Assembly (NCBI RefSeq): GCF_023091745.1
Contig: NC_068930.1
Span: 13,724,262-13,788,261 of the forward strand
Direction: 5' to 3'
DNA length: 64,000 nucleotides
Source of the DNA: Budorcas taxicolor
Lineage: Eukaryota; Chordata; Mammalia; Artiodactyla; Bovidae
Position 1 is the first letter of the stretch; the number at the start of each line of letters is the position of its first letter. This document shows positions 42,455-52,683 of this stretch, piece by piece. Below the pieces are notes generated by a model, which ran no database searches, was not told where the DNA came from, and was given only the letters and a program-made list of their open reading frames with translations. Both the position numbers and the translations under genes were made by a program.

Positions 42455-43382
42455 GTTTCAGTCAGTCAGGTCAGTCGCTCAGTCGTGTCCGACTCTTTGC
42501 GACCCCATGAACCGCAGCACGCCAGGCCTCCCTGTCCATCACCAATTCCCGGAGTCCACCCAAACCCATGTCCTTTGTGTCGGTGATGCCATCCAACCCT
42601 CTCATCCTCTGTCGTCCCCTTCTCCTCCTGCCCTCAATCTTTCCCAGCATCAGGGTCTTTTCAAATGAGTCAGCTCTTCACGTCAGGTGGCAAAAGTATT
42701 GGAGTTTCAGTTTCAACATTGACTATGATGGCTACTCCATTTCTTCTAAGGGATTCCTGCCCACGGTAGTAGATATAATGGTCATCTGAGTTAAATTCAC
42801 CCATTCCAGTCCATTTTAGTTTGCTGATTCCTGTAATGTCGACGTTCACTCTTGCCATCTCCTGTTTGGCCACTTCCAATTTGCCTTGATTCGTTGACCT
42901 AACATTCCAAGTTCCTATGCAATATTGATATTTACAGCATCGAATCTTGCTTCTATCACCAGTCCCATCCACAACTGGGTGTTGTTTTTGCTTTGGCTCC
43001 ATCCCTTCATTCTTTCTGGAGTTATTTCTCCACTGATCTCCAGTAGCATACTGGGCACCTACTGACCTGGGGAGTTCATCTTTCAATGTCCTATCTTTTT
43101 GCCTTTTCATACTGTTCATGGGGTTCTCAAGGCAAGAATACTGAAGTGGTTTGCCATTCCCTTCTCTGGTGGACCACATTCTGTCAGACCTCTCCACCAT
43201 GACCAGCCCATCTTGGGTGGCCCCAAGGGCATGGCTTAGTTTCATTGAGTTAGACAAGGGTGTGGTACTAGTGTGATCAGATTGGCTAGTTGTCTGTGAT
43301 TGTGGTTTCAGTCTGTCTGCCCTCTGATGCCCTCTCGCAGTGCCTACCGTCTTACTTGGGTTTCTCTTTGGGAAAGTCAAAG
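42455..43382 (-). mobile_element. BovB LINE with large internal deletion (5' part joined to 3' end)
   Basis: The low-coordinate 265 bases are the BovB 3' terminus (CAGTCAGGTCAGTCGCTCAG to TTGGAGTTTCAGTTTCAAC). At about 42717 it jumps directly to the BovB leader and endonuclease region (CTATGATGGCTACTCC up to TCTCTTTGGGAAAGTC). All of the RT is missing. The joint on the element's strand reads ATCATAGTC|AATGTTGAAACTG. Confidence 0.92.
42718..43380 (-). pseudogene. BovB leader plus APE endonuclease N-terminus, catalytic Glu lost
   Basis: An open 221-codon stretch (the open frame continues to 42670 through the joint). Residues 1-150 or so are leader-like. The endonuclease then begins CIGTWNVRSTNQGKLEV, with the expected Asn in WNVRS (residue 159). 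The motif that is ISELKW in the family reads ISKLKW: codon 42820-42822 is AAA instead of GAA, a C-to-T change at a CpG on the plus strand. Loss of that metal-binding Glu and of everything after VAIIVN makes it dead. Confidence 0.85.
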
Positions 43383-43764
43383 CATGGAGGATGGTAGGAA
43401 GAAGTAGTTTTTAAGTTACACTAATACTTTTTATTATTGTGATCATGATTTTTAACCTTACAAAGGACTTTTCTTTTTATTCTTACCCCAATCAACCAAG
43501 GCAAACTCCTCCAAAGAAGCAATGATCACAGTATTGTTCAAAACACTAAGGTACAATTTGCATGTGATTTGAGGCCAAGCCTAGTCATTTCATCTCTGAA
43601 ATGACGTGTCTCTGAAAGATGTGCAAGGCACACCCAACACACAAAGAAATAAGAGAATGTGCTCTCAGTGCTTTATAATCTTAATCAGATTCTCTGAGAG
43701 ACATTCTTTCATAGATATAAGACAGGAAGGTGGTATCCAAATTAAGAAGTTATTGGTACCCAGT
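43383..43764. other. Single-copy DNA
   Basis: Nothing recognised. Confidence 0.4.
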
Positions 43765-44045
43765 AGCTCAGAAGGCAATGGCATCCCACTCTAGTACTCT
43801 TGCCTGGAAAATCCCATGGGCGGAGGAGACTGGTGGGCTGCAGTCCATGGGGTTGCTAAGAGTCAGACACGACTGACTGACTTCACTTTCACTTTTCACT
43901 TTCATGCATTGGAAAAGGAAATGGCAGCCCACTCCAGTATTCTTGCCCGGAGAATCCCAGGGACAGGGGGAGCCTGGTCTATGGGGTCGCACAGTGTCAG
44001 ACACGACTGAAGCAACTTAGCAGCAGCAGCAGCAGCAGCTCAGAA
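43765..44045 (+). mobile_element. Bov-A2 SINE with (AGC)7 and target duplication
   Basis: From AGAAGGCAATGGCATCCCAC through both monomers, TTTTCACTTTCATGCATTGG linker, to CAACTTAGCAGC and seven AGC units (44019-44039). AGCTCAGAA flanks it (43765-43773 and 44037-44045). A short deletion (GCCTGGTCTATGGGG) removes the 'gggctgccg' piece of the second monomer. Confidence 0.95.
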
Positions 44046-44439
44046 TTGAGTCAGTGATTCTGCCTTGAAAATGTGTTTTCTCATGGAAACAGTAGGTTTC
44101 AAGATTTCCTAAGCTTTGTTGGATCTATGGCTTTGCACTTGAAATACAGCCACCAGGTTAGCAAGATGATGAGAGTAAACTTCCATCTTTTGCAAAGATA
44201 AGAGTAAGTTCCATCAAAAACTCTCAGGCAGACATGATTTTGTAGATATTTGTACCAGGAGTTCTGGCAAACACTGGTCAGGTGGAATGAGAGCTGTAAA
44301 GGAGAGAAAGGTGAGGTGGCTAACAAGAGAATTGCAGGTAAGAAAAAAATGTGATGCAGAGACAGGACGTGTGCAGGAGCATTTCCTCAAATATCAGAAG
44401 GATGTTCCAAAGCTGCTGGGCAGACAAAGGATAACAAAC

Positions 44440-45058
44440 ATCTGACATGAACCTAAATATCCCTGAATAGAAAAATAGTTAAATAAACTACATGTATGTA
44501 TATTATGTATAACATATTTACATATATAACATATGTATAAATAGATTATATACAGATAAGAATAATTAAATACATAGATTATCTTATACAAATTATATAT
44601 AGATTATATTATATAAATTATGTATAGACTTAGAGAGCAAAATGGCAATCCACTCCAGTATTCCTGCCTGGAGAATCCCATGGACAGAGGAGCCTGGCAG
44701 GCTACAGTCCATGGGGTCACAAGAGTCAGACACAACTTAGCAACTAAACCACCACTACCATATATAGACTATATTATATAAGTTATATATAGAGAGAAAG
44801 AGAAAGATATAGATGTGTTTCCATAGGATATGGGATCAACTAAAAGTCACATTTTAAAAACATTTAATAGCATGATGCATGAAAAAATACATGACAGCAT
44901 ACAGATATAAAACTACAAATATAGAATGATTCCTTTCTAAAAACATGTAGTGAAAAATATTAGAAAATATAACAAGCCATTAAACATGTATGAAAAGGTG
45001 CACTTTTTACTTTCATTCTTTTTGTGTTTTATATAATTAATACACATCACTTTATAAT
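44440..45058 (+). mobile_element. Old L1 3' untranslated region, interrupted by a SINE
   Basis: ACATGAACCTAAATATCCCTG, then AATAGAAAAATAGTTAAATAAAC, then AT-rich DNA, then GCATGATGCATGAAAAAATAC and TGCACTTTTTACTTTCATTC follows an old L1 3' end ('aacctaaatgtccatcaatagggaactggttaaataaa'). The truncated SINE at 44633 splits it. Confidence 0.6.
44633..44760 (+). mobile_element. Truncated Bov-tA SINE in AT-rich DNA
   Basis: 5'-truncated: AGAGAGCAAAATGGCAATCC to AACTTAGCAACTAAACCACC and a CACTACCA tail. Nearly identical AT-rich segments lie on both sides (from about 44595 and from about 44759: ATATATAGA(T/C)TATATTATATAA(A/G)TTAT), longer than a normal target duplication. Confidence 0.92.
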
Positions 45059-45444
45059 GAAAGTTGCTGAAGAATTGATACTTGCAAATTGTGGTGCTGG
45101 AGAAGATTCTTGAAAGTCCTTTGGACTGCAAGATCAAACCAATCAATCCTAGAGGATATCAACCCTGAGTATTCATTAGAAAGACTGATGCTGAAGCTGA
45201 AACTTCTATACTTTGACCACTTGATGCGAAAAGCCAACTCTTTGGAAAAGACCCTGATGTTGGGAAAGATTGAGGGCAGGAGGAGAAGGGGGTGACAGAG
45301 AATGAGATGGTTGGATGGCATCACTGATTCAATGGACATGAGTTTGAGCAAACTCCGGGAGATAGTGAAGGACAGGGAAACTTGGTGTGCTTCAGTTCAT
45401 GAGGTCACAGAGTCAGACAGGACTTAGCCACTAAACAACAATAA
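45059..45444 (+). mobile_element. BovB LINE 3' portion with ACAACAATAACAA tail
   Basis: From AAAGTTGCTGAAGAATTGATAC to GGACTTAGCCACTAAACAACAATAAC. Its end differs from the other BovB copies (CTGAACTGAACTGAA) and resembles the Bov-tA CAACAACAA tail, so it may be an older BovB subfamily. Confidence 0.9.
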
Positions 45445-46019
45445 CAAAATTAAAAACCTAGCTCCTTGCAGGTTTATAGGTATAAATAAATTATTACATT
45501 TATTACATTTTACAAGTCTGCTTGAGATGCTCAGCTCTGACCACTGCCAATAAACACTTGAAAAGGGAGAAAAGCATCTGCTGCCAATCTACCCGCATGT
45601 CTGGCTGCCAAGACTTTTTATCCAAACTTTTCTTGAAAAGAAATGTTACATTCGGTAGCCTCCATACTGTTGCCTTTTTCATCTTTCAACACTCAACAAC
45701 CCAGTTTCTGCTCTCTCTGCTCTGTGGAAAGACCCCTCCACCAACTACCAAAACTGGCAAATCAGATCTCTTTTCTCCCACTTCTTTACCTGCACATTCT
45801 CTTGGTGTTCTATTTTTCAAAACCTCCTAAGGGTATAAGACGTAAGCTGTACTTCCATGTTTCTGTGACATCACACTTTCCAGGTCTTCCTTTGGCCCAT
45901 TTATTCATTTTTGTTTGTAAATGCACGTTTATTTGGGGTTCTACTATATTCCAGATATATCTGTGAGCAAGCTTTTGTGCTAACAGAACTTACCTGATGG
46001 GGAAGGTGGAGAGGAAGGT
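45445..46019. other. Single-copy DNA
   Basis: Nothing recognised. Pyrimidine-rich in part (45640-45900). Confidence 0.4.
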
Positions 46020-46770
46020 TAAAAAAAGTAAGTAAAAATGTTCTTTTGGTGAATTTGTGGGGGAGAAAGTGGTCTCCCCATCCTATTCCTCTGGCATACA
46101 CACCAAGGAAACTAGAATTGAAAGAGACACGTGTACCCCAATGTTCATCGCAGCACTGTTTATAATAGCCAGGACAGGGAAGCAACCTAGATGTCCACCA
46201 GCAGATGAATGGATAAGAAAGCTGTGGTACATATACACAATGGGGTATTACTCAGCCATCAAAAAGAATACATTTGAATCAGTTCTAATGAGGTAGATGA
46301 AACTGGAGCCGATTATACAGAGTGAAGTAAGCCAGAAAGAAAAACACTGATACAGTATACTAACACATATATATGGAATTTAGAAAGATGGTAACGATAA
46401 CCCTCTATGTGAGAAAGCAAAATATACACAGATGTACAGAACAGACTTTTTGACTCTGAGGGAGAGGGAGAGGGTGGGATGATTTGGGAAAATGGCATTG
46501 AAACATGTATAATATCATATAAGAAACGATTCACCAGTCTAGGTTCAATGCAGAATACAGGATGCTTGGGGCTGGTGCACTGGGATAACCCAGAGGGGTG
46601 GTATGGGGAGGGAGGTGGGAGGGAGGGGTTCAGGAGTGGGAACTTATGTACACCCGTGGCGGATTCATGTTGATGTATGGCAAAACCAATACAGTATTGT
46701 AAAGCAAAAAAAAAAAATTAAATTAAATTTTAAAAAATAAAAAATAATTTTAAAAAACGTAAGTAAAGAT
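46020..46770 (+). mobile_element. Ruminant L1, 0.7 kb 5'-truncated, with 20-base target duplication
   Basis: L1 body about 46040-46750: GAAACTAGAATTGAAAGAGAC, CAGCACTGTTTATAATAGCC, GGGTATTACTCAGCCATC, GAGTGAAGTAAGCCAGAAAG, GCTGGTGCACTGGGATAACC, then the G-rich tract and an A-rich end. Flanks 46020-46039 (TAAAAAAAGTAAGTAAAAAT) and 46751-46770 (TAAAAAACGTAAGTAAAGAT) match at 18 of 20 bases. It holds the very end of ORF2 and the 3' untranslated region only. Confidence 0.95.
46605..46640 (+). repeat. G-rich, G4-capable tract of the L1 3' end
   Basis: GGGGAGGGAGGTGGGAGGGAGGGG then TTCAGGAGTGGG. It is the conserved polypurine tract of L1 3' untranslated regions, also present at 59750-59793. Confidence 0.85.
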
Positions 46771-47302
46771 AGAAAGCAAGCAATTTCATTTCATATTTCT
46801 GAACCTCTCTGGTGCTGCATACATAGGCCTCTCATTTACCCTTGGTGTTTTCCAGGTTTCTCTCTTTATGTCTCTTCTCATCCTTCACGCTTTTCTATCT
46901 TTTCTCATGCTTTCTACTAATCTGTTTAGTCTTGATCTCACCCCAGTGTTCATGTATACAACTGTCCATACACAGATAACTCTACCCACACATCTGGCAC
47001 TTGTCAAAATCAAGAAATGTCAAGATAAATTCATCGTCTTCCACTTTAAACCTGTCTGTGCAAGGGTATCTCCACTTCCGAGCAGTCTACCTTGCCTGAG
47101 AACTACAGGATAAACATGGAGAAGGTCAATGATGATCGTTCCTGGTGTCTCTAATCTCCCAGGGTACCAAATTAACTTCTTTCAGTAGAGATAATTTGGC
47201 TTTCATCTCTGAAATAATCCAGAGCATAAGCACCATGACTTCTTTAGTCTAAAATATATATATGAACACATGCAACATGGGCTACACACAGATACACAGC
47301 CA
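46771..47302. other. Single-copy or very old repeat DNA
   Basis: 46850-47100 (CAAAATCAAGAAATGTCAAG, then TTCATCGTCTTCCACTTTAAACC) vaguely resembles an old dispersed repeat ('ctcaacatgtccaaaacggaactc'), also seen near 63040-63300. I cannot assign it. Confidence 0.35.
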
Positions 47303-47515
47303 GGCTTCCCAGGTGGCGCTAGTGGATAAGAACCCGCCTGCCAATGCAGGAAACATAAGAGATGTGAGTTTGATACCTGGGTTGGGAAGATCCCCTGGAG
47401 AAAGCGGAGCAGCAACATACTCCAGTATTCTTGCCTGGAGAATCCCACAGAGAGAGGAGCCTGGCGGGCTATAGTCCATAGCATCCCAAAGAGTCAGACA
47501 TGACTGAAGTGACTT
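47303..47515 (+). mobile_element. Bov-tA SINE (GCGCTAGTGG subtype)
   Basis: GGCTTCCCAGGTGGCGCTAG to AGACATGACTGAAGTGACTT. It has the GATAAGAACCCGCCTGCC head, as in the 2110 copy. Confidence 0.93.
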
Positions 47516-48548
47516 CATACAACTTCACACACATGTACACTAAATTCTTTGAGGTCAGGTCAAATTCACATATTCCAATCTAATTCTATTAATTTGGGGA
47601 CACAGGTGTTCAAAATAAGATGTTAACATCAGAAATCTTGGTTTTAGATCCCCTCCCACCTATAATTCATTTCCAGTTACTATTAGGTGAGCATCATGGC
47701 GTCTCACTGAGGACCAGATGCACACCAGACCCACAATCAATGTTTGTATTAATAGATTAGTTCTGCTGTTTCCTGAGAGATCCACTGTCGTGAGGCTGCT
47801 GGTGACCTACTCAAGAAAGAAAGCAAGACAGATAACTTGTTTTCTATTTCAAAATAGAGTTTTGCATGTTTTTACTAGGAAGTAAGGGATGGATATATGC
47901 CTTTGAGTAAACGTTATGTGATGTATTTTCTGCACTTACTTCTTGGCTTTGCTATTGTCAAAGATGATTTAAGATCTCCTTTTTGTTGTTGTTTGTTTCT
48001 TAGCTTTTTTCTTTAATGGCTATTTGGCCATCAAGGGAATGTATTGTGTTTTCATCAGTCTAGTCTTTACCTTTCCCTTTCTTAAAAAAAAGTTCTAATT
48101 CAGTGCAGCAGCCTAATGGGAACTAGGCTGACACTGGCACCCCAGTCCAGCTGGGCACAGATTCCCATCCAGCCCCCTGGCAGCCTAGCATGTCCGTGGT
48201 CTGGATGGATCAGCTGACAGTCCCTCGTGCAGCTGAGTCTGGCTGAGGGGAGATGCACTCGGTTTTCAAGAAAGCAAAGGTAAAGCTGCCACAGTCCATG
48301 GTCCTTGTGCTAGCCAGACGCAATATGTACCCTGGTGAGAACCTGCTTTATCCTGTCCTCTGAAACCACTTCTTCTCTAGCTGGAGAATGCTTACAAGGT
48401 AAAAGGTGAACTCTATGATATTTTATAGAGTAGGTTTACTACAGCTCTTAGAGTCCAAATCCAATCTGTATCATCACCTTCCCAAAGCACTTCTGCTCTC
48501 CCCTGCAAACTTTCACATCCACTTTCACTCTGATCAAGGTGAGACTGA
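47516..48548. other. Single-copy DNA
   Basis: About 1 kb, GC-richer at 48110-48330 (CCAGTCCAGCTGGGC type). No repeat or gene recognised. Confidence 0.4.
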
Positions 48549-48761
48549 GGCTTCCCAGGTGGCTCCGTGGTAGAGACTCTGGCTGCCGATGCGGGAGATG
48601 GCAGTTCAGTCCCACGGTCAGGAAGATACTCTGGAGAAGGAAACGACAACCCACGCCAGAATTCTTGCCTGGGAAATCCCGTGGACAGAGGAGCCTGACG
48701 GGCTACAGTCCATGGCATCGCAAAACAGTCAGACACGACTTAGTGACTAAAACAACAACAA
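48549..48761 (+). mobile_element. Bov-tA SINE (CAACAACAA tail)
   Basis: GGCTTCCCAGGTGGCTCCGTG to GACTTAGTGACTAAAACAAC and AACAAA. The short word AAGGTGA on each side (48537-48543 and near 48761-48767) may be a target duplication. Confidence 0.92.
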
Positions 48762-49144
48762 AGGTGAAAGAAAAGCCCCATTCCTCCCAAACCCACTCCG
48801 TTTTCTCTTTCCACAATCCCCTCTCTGTTTTCATCTGCATCTCTGTTTTTCTCTCTCTCCTCTCCGCAGCTAGGAGAAGAGAGGCTTGGGAAGGAAGGTG
48901 CGAAACAAGTCTCATCTCCTTTTACTACTTCCAGAACAATAAAAGCTCTCACAACAACACCCACAGTAATGAAGAAACCAGGCCAGGAAAAACCTCTAAC
49001 TTACATTCAGGGTGTTTTAAACCCCAGCACTGATCAGAGCTCACTGGGAGATGGGGATGACAGTCACACACACAAATGAGGGTAAGAACTTTTGGAAGCA
49101 TGTCTTTAAAAAAAAAAAAAGAAAGAGAGAAAGAAAAAGAAATT
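48762..49144. other. Single-copy DNA ending in a purine tract
   Basis: No repeat recognised except the A-rich (GAAA)-type tract at 49106-49143. Confidence 0.4.
49106..49143. repeat. Poly-A / (GAAA)n tract
   Basis: Twelve A are followed by GAAAGAGAGAAAGAAAAAGAAA. Simple-sequence DNA. Confidence 0.85.
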
Positions 49145-49343
49145 CACAAACACAGGAAGTGGAGTGGTGATTTGCTCAAGGTGTGTATATTTTTTTTTTC
49201 CTCCGTCACTCCCCTTTTGGGGAATCACTGTGTACCCATGGCAGCCCCAAACAAAAGGAACGGGGCAGGTTTTAGAGGCTTCGGAACGGGGGACTGAGGA
49301 GCCGAGGGAAGAGAGGAGCATGATTGATGGAGTTCTGGTTGGC

Positions 49344-49350
49344 TTATAAA
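49344..49350 (+). promoter_or_regulatory. TATA-like box (weak candidate)
   Basis: GGC-TTATAAA-GGGCAGCCGG: TATAAA with GC-rich flanks, which is the usual context of a core promoter TATA box. A start site would be expected near 49374-49380. No downstream exon is visible. Confidence 0.18.
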
Positions 49351-49597
49351 GGGCAGCCGGGAGTGCAGAGAAATAATCAGCGAAAAGGGCGTCCCGTGCT
49401 GGCTTTCTCAGAGGGGCGAAATGAATCCGGCTCCTCTGCATTATTAAGTTGTCAGGCGGGCTGATGATGAAAATCTGAAGGTCAGGCATAACAAGAAGCA
49501 CCTTATGGGGGGGTCACGACCTTTCTGGAAGTGCTACACTCATGTTTATCTGCACCTAACCCTTATCCACAATTCTTCATTTGATAAGAACATTGGA

Positions 49598-49617
49598 GGG
49601 GGGGAGGCTGGGAGGGG
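49598..49617 (+). other. G-quadruplex-prone motif
   Basis: GGGGGGGAGGCTGGGAGGGG. Three G runs, the first of seven, so an intramolecular G4 is possible. Confidence 0.6.
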
Positions 49618-49895
49618 TGTCTCCTCATATGTATAAGCAGTGAGTGAAATTAGGCTTCCCGTGAAACTGATGGTGGAGGCTCAATTCACAGTGAAAGATA
49701 ATAAAACCAAAAGGACACACGAGGGATGCAGGCAGAAATTGTTCGCTACAGTGGAACTCAATAAAGGGAACAAGAGCTTCCCTAAATGACAAATTTGGTA
49801 CAGTGGTGCTAAAATCAGGATTCTCCCCGGAATTGAGGCAGCAATTCACGCCCGGCAGTACCACTTCTTATTTACTTTGGAGATCCTAATGGCCT

Positions 49896-49923
49896 GGGGA
49901 GGGGTGGGGGGGTGCTTTGGGGG
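49896..49923 (+). other. Strong G-quadruplex motif
   Basis: G4-A-G4-T-G7-TGCTTT-G5: four runs of at least four G with loops of 1, 1 and 6 bases. It lies in single-copy DNA, not in an L1 tract. Confidence 0.8.
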
Positions 49924-50150
49924 AATGTTTATTTCTTGATCTGCCTGTTTTAAATCAAAGACACGAGGTGAAGGACGATCAGACAAAAATACTCGATTTG
50001 ATTTGTAATTTTGTTTGTTTCTGAACTGGCAACTGAGCCGCAGCTCTCGGGCATCTTGTCTGCATGTGTTAGGGCTGAGAGTTTGTAGTTTTCATTGAGC
50101 CCCTCCCAGGTGTCCTCCATTTCTCGAGAACTGAGGAAGTGCTTGGGATT

Positions 50151-50833
50151 CTCAGCTGGGACTCATAGACCAAACCTCTCACTGATCACAAAAATAAACA
50201 TATCACTTGTAAAAATAACACTGGAACGATTCACAACCTACAATGCAGGCTTCTATTGACACTTCCAAATCGAGTTGTTTATCCCTGTCTGTAAAAGGAG
50301 CATTCTTCAGATTTAGAGACTTTGGCAGCTGTGTGTGTAAAATACAGCATTTGAAAAATCTCTTCTAAAACGCAGATATATTTGAAAGTGTACAGAAAGG
50401 GGAACGCTTGGTAAAATGAGGACAGAAGCAGTTTACCTGTGAAATAAAAAGTGAATCACTCTGAAAGTAAGCTAAGGACTTCAACCTTTCCAGAAAAGAA
50501 TTCTCTAAAATGTGGAAGGAAGGAATATTTTCTCTACTGCTCTTATGTATTTTTTGCTTATATCTCTTTTAAGGGGTAAAACCTGATTTTCAACAAGGTA
50601 CTTTGAAATAGTTCATTTGACAAAATAAGTAGATTGTGACTTGAGTGGATGATATTCAGTTTGGACTTACATTCTTAAATAAAAGAAATAAGCTAGTACT
50701 TAAAAAAATATTTTGGTCAGGTTCCTTAAGTTATCTCCATAAGCTACTTGCCAACCCTTCTGCCAACTCATATGTAAAGAAGCATTATCCCAATAGATAA
50801 ACCACGGATAAACTAGGGGAAAAAATCCATTTC
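50151..50833. other. Repeat-free single-copy DNA
   Basis: No repeat, RNA gene or supported coding frame. Confidence 0.45.
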
Positions 50834-50996
50834 AGTTTCTCAATTCTAATCTTTTTTTTTTCTCTCTGTGGTGCTGTGCAGCATGTAGGATCTTAGTTCC
50901 ATGACCACGGATCTAACCTATGTCTAACCTTCCTGCATTGGAAGTGCTGAGTGTTAGACACTGGACTGTCAGGGAAACCCTAGTTTCTCAATTCTA
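50834..50996 (-). mobile_element. CHR-type SINE with perfect 15-base target duplication
   Basis: Inverted CHR SINE: T run (50852-50861), TCTCTGTGGTGCTGTGCAGC, ATGTAGGATCTTAGTTCCATG, AGACACTGGACTGTCAGGGAA and ACCC. AGTTTCTCAATTCTA flanks it exactly at 50834-50848 and 50982-50996. Confidence 0.95.
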
Positions 50997-52683
50997 TGCA
51001 GGAATAAAAATGCAAGTTATATATATAACTTGACCTGGACATCACTCACAGCCTATACATTTGAAGATTATATCTGTGCTTTTTGCCTCACAGGTACCTC
51101 CCCTGTGTAGCAGAGATAAAATCTCTTCCTTCCTGCAAATGTGCATATGAATGTTTGTTTAAAAATTGGATTCCCTCTATAAAAATAGCATCACAAAATT
51201 AAGGGAAATAAGAATATTCAGTAGCAATATTACACTCAAACATTGTTTTTTCTTTCTCATATTTTTTTATCCTGTGTCCAGAAGGGAAAACAAAACAAAA
51301 CAAAACAAAACAGGCTTGTAATTGATGAGATGCTTTGGTTTAGGCAACATCGACCCAGAAACCAAGATAACAAAGTGAGCCCATTATTGCAGGGCGGCTG
51401 CCACATTAGGTTACACCAAGGGATGACTACTTGCAGAATGGAACAGGTGCTAAGAGATGAACCCACAGGAATAGTCCTTCTGCAATTATTTTAAATACAA
51501 AATAATTCTTTTTGTTCTTTTGTAGGCTAAAGTAAGTGTGCCATCTGGAATGTATTTTCTATTAATACCAATTAGAAAATATTAACATTACTGGTTTGCA
51601 ATTCAAACAAATCTTTAAAAAGTCACAGTTCAGCTTGCCATGAGCTCCATTTATCAGAATGCATCTATCTGCATAATGAGCCAAGATGTCTTTAGGGCTA
51701 AGGGTGAATTTTCCAATAACTTTGTCAATGATCAGCCACCCAGTCACAATGTGACTATGTGGAATGTCACAAATATTAACTACACTTTTGTAAAGAAGAA
51801 GAATAAATTTTTATTTTGTGATGGTTTCGTTTTTCAACCTATGGATTTCTTTGTTAAAAAAAAGAAAGCAGATTTGAACTTGCTTGCAATAAAAGATATG
51901 TACACATTAAACAGAATTGGATCAAAAACATCAACAAATAAAATTGAACATACTGAAACTAATGTCATTATCAGCTGGTGACTTTGAACATGTAAGAAGA
52001 GATTGGATCTCCACCTCCTAGCCATTGGTTTTCTTTATGAGTCTCAGCTCTTTCTTGCTTTCACTGACTCACGTTTGTAGTACGTTTTGTCTGACCTCAA
52101 AATATTCTTTTGATCAGATTGTATCTGTGGTTCTGGAGCCATGATTTTCCATTCTCCTAGGCTTGGGCCTAGATTTCTATGACATTCAGAAGTTTGTTTA
52201 AAAGTGTATGACATTTGATTGAAAGGAAGGGGCCCAATGTATTAAACCATGGTACTCAGGGTACCATCTATGGATGAGCAGCATCTGTGCCTTAGCTGGC
52301 CACAGGCACCCAAGCTTGTTAGAAATGGAGAATCTAGAACCCCTCACTCAAGACTCGCGTTTTTAACAAGATCTGAAGTGATTCATAAACACATTCTAGT
52401 TGGACTGAAATAGATGCCATTTGACACTTGGGGGCCTCATTTGGCTGAATCAAGGGACAGCCTAACCTTGATGACATGGCAGTTCCAAATGCCTGCTGCC
52501 TCCATGGTATAGTTATCACCAGGGACCCAAACTGACAAATGCATGGACTTTCTCTGTTTGTCTTCCCCGGTAGAGAAGAAAGCATCAGAAGTGAGGATAC
52601 GCCGAGAAGAGTTCTTGGGGAATCACAAATCCCTAGAGAAGAGAAGGGCTCCATTTCTCATAATATGTTTACTCTAAAGGTAA
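50997..52683. promoter_or_regulatory. Repeat-free stretch, candidate conserved non-coding DNA
   Basis: About 1.7 kb without recognised repeats, except (CAAAA)n at 51287-51311. At 51640-51690 CATTTATCAGAATGCATCTA and TCTGCATAATGAGCC carry POU/homeodomain-type words. The frame at 51640-51981 has no family and looks accidental. The functional call is an inference from repeat absence only. Confidence 0.2.
51287..51311. repeat. (CAAAA)n simple repeat
   Basis: About five CAAAA units. Likely length-variable. Confidence 0.85.

Larger units (their letters stand above)
49200..50150. promoter_or_regulatory. Repeat-free, CpG-bearing candidate regulatory region
   Basis: About 950 bases without a recognisable repeat, less AT-rich than the window and with scattered CpGs (for example 49260-49310, 49380-49460, 49828-49855). 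It contains a TATA-like box (49344), two G-quadruplex motifs (49598 and 49896) and ATGATTGATGG-type homeodomain/PBX words near 49320. I infer an enhancer or distal promoter candidate. Nothing proves transcription. Confidence 0.3.

Noticed and set aside
42670..43380. A 236-codon minus-strand frame as a host gene
   Set aside because: It reads as BovB leader plus endonuclease (TWNVRS, GMGEFNSDDHYIYY) and then runs through the deletion joint. It is a transposon remnant.
51640..51981. A 113-codon plus-strand frame in the repeat-poor corridor
   Set aside because: Lys/Asn-rich with no domain, weak start context and AT-rich composition. More likely non-coding, although the underlying DNA may be conserved.
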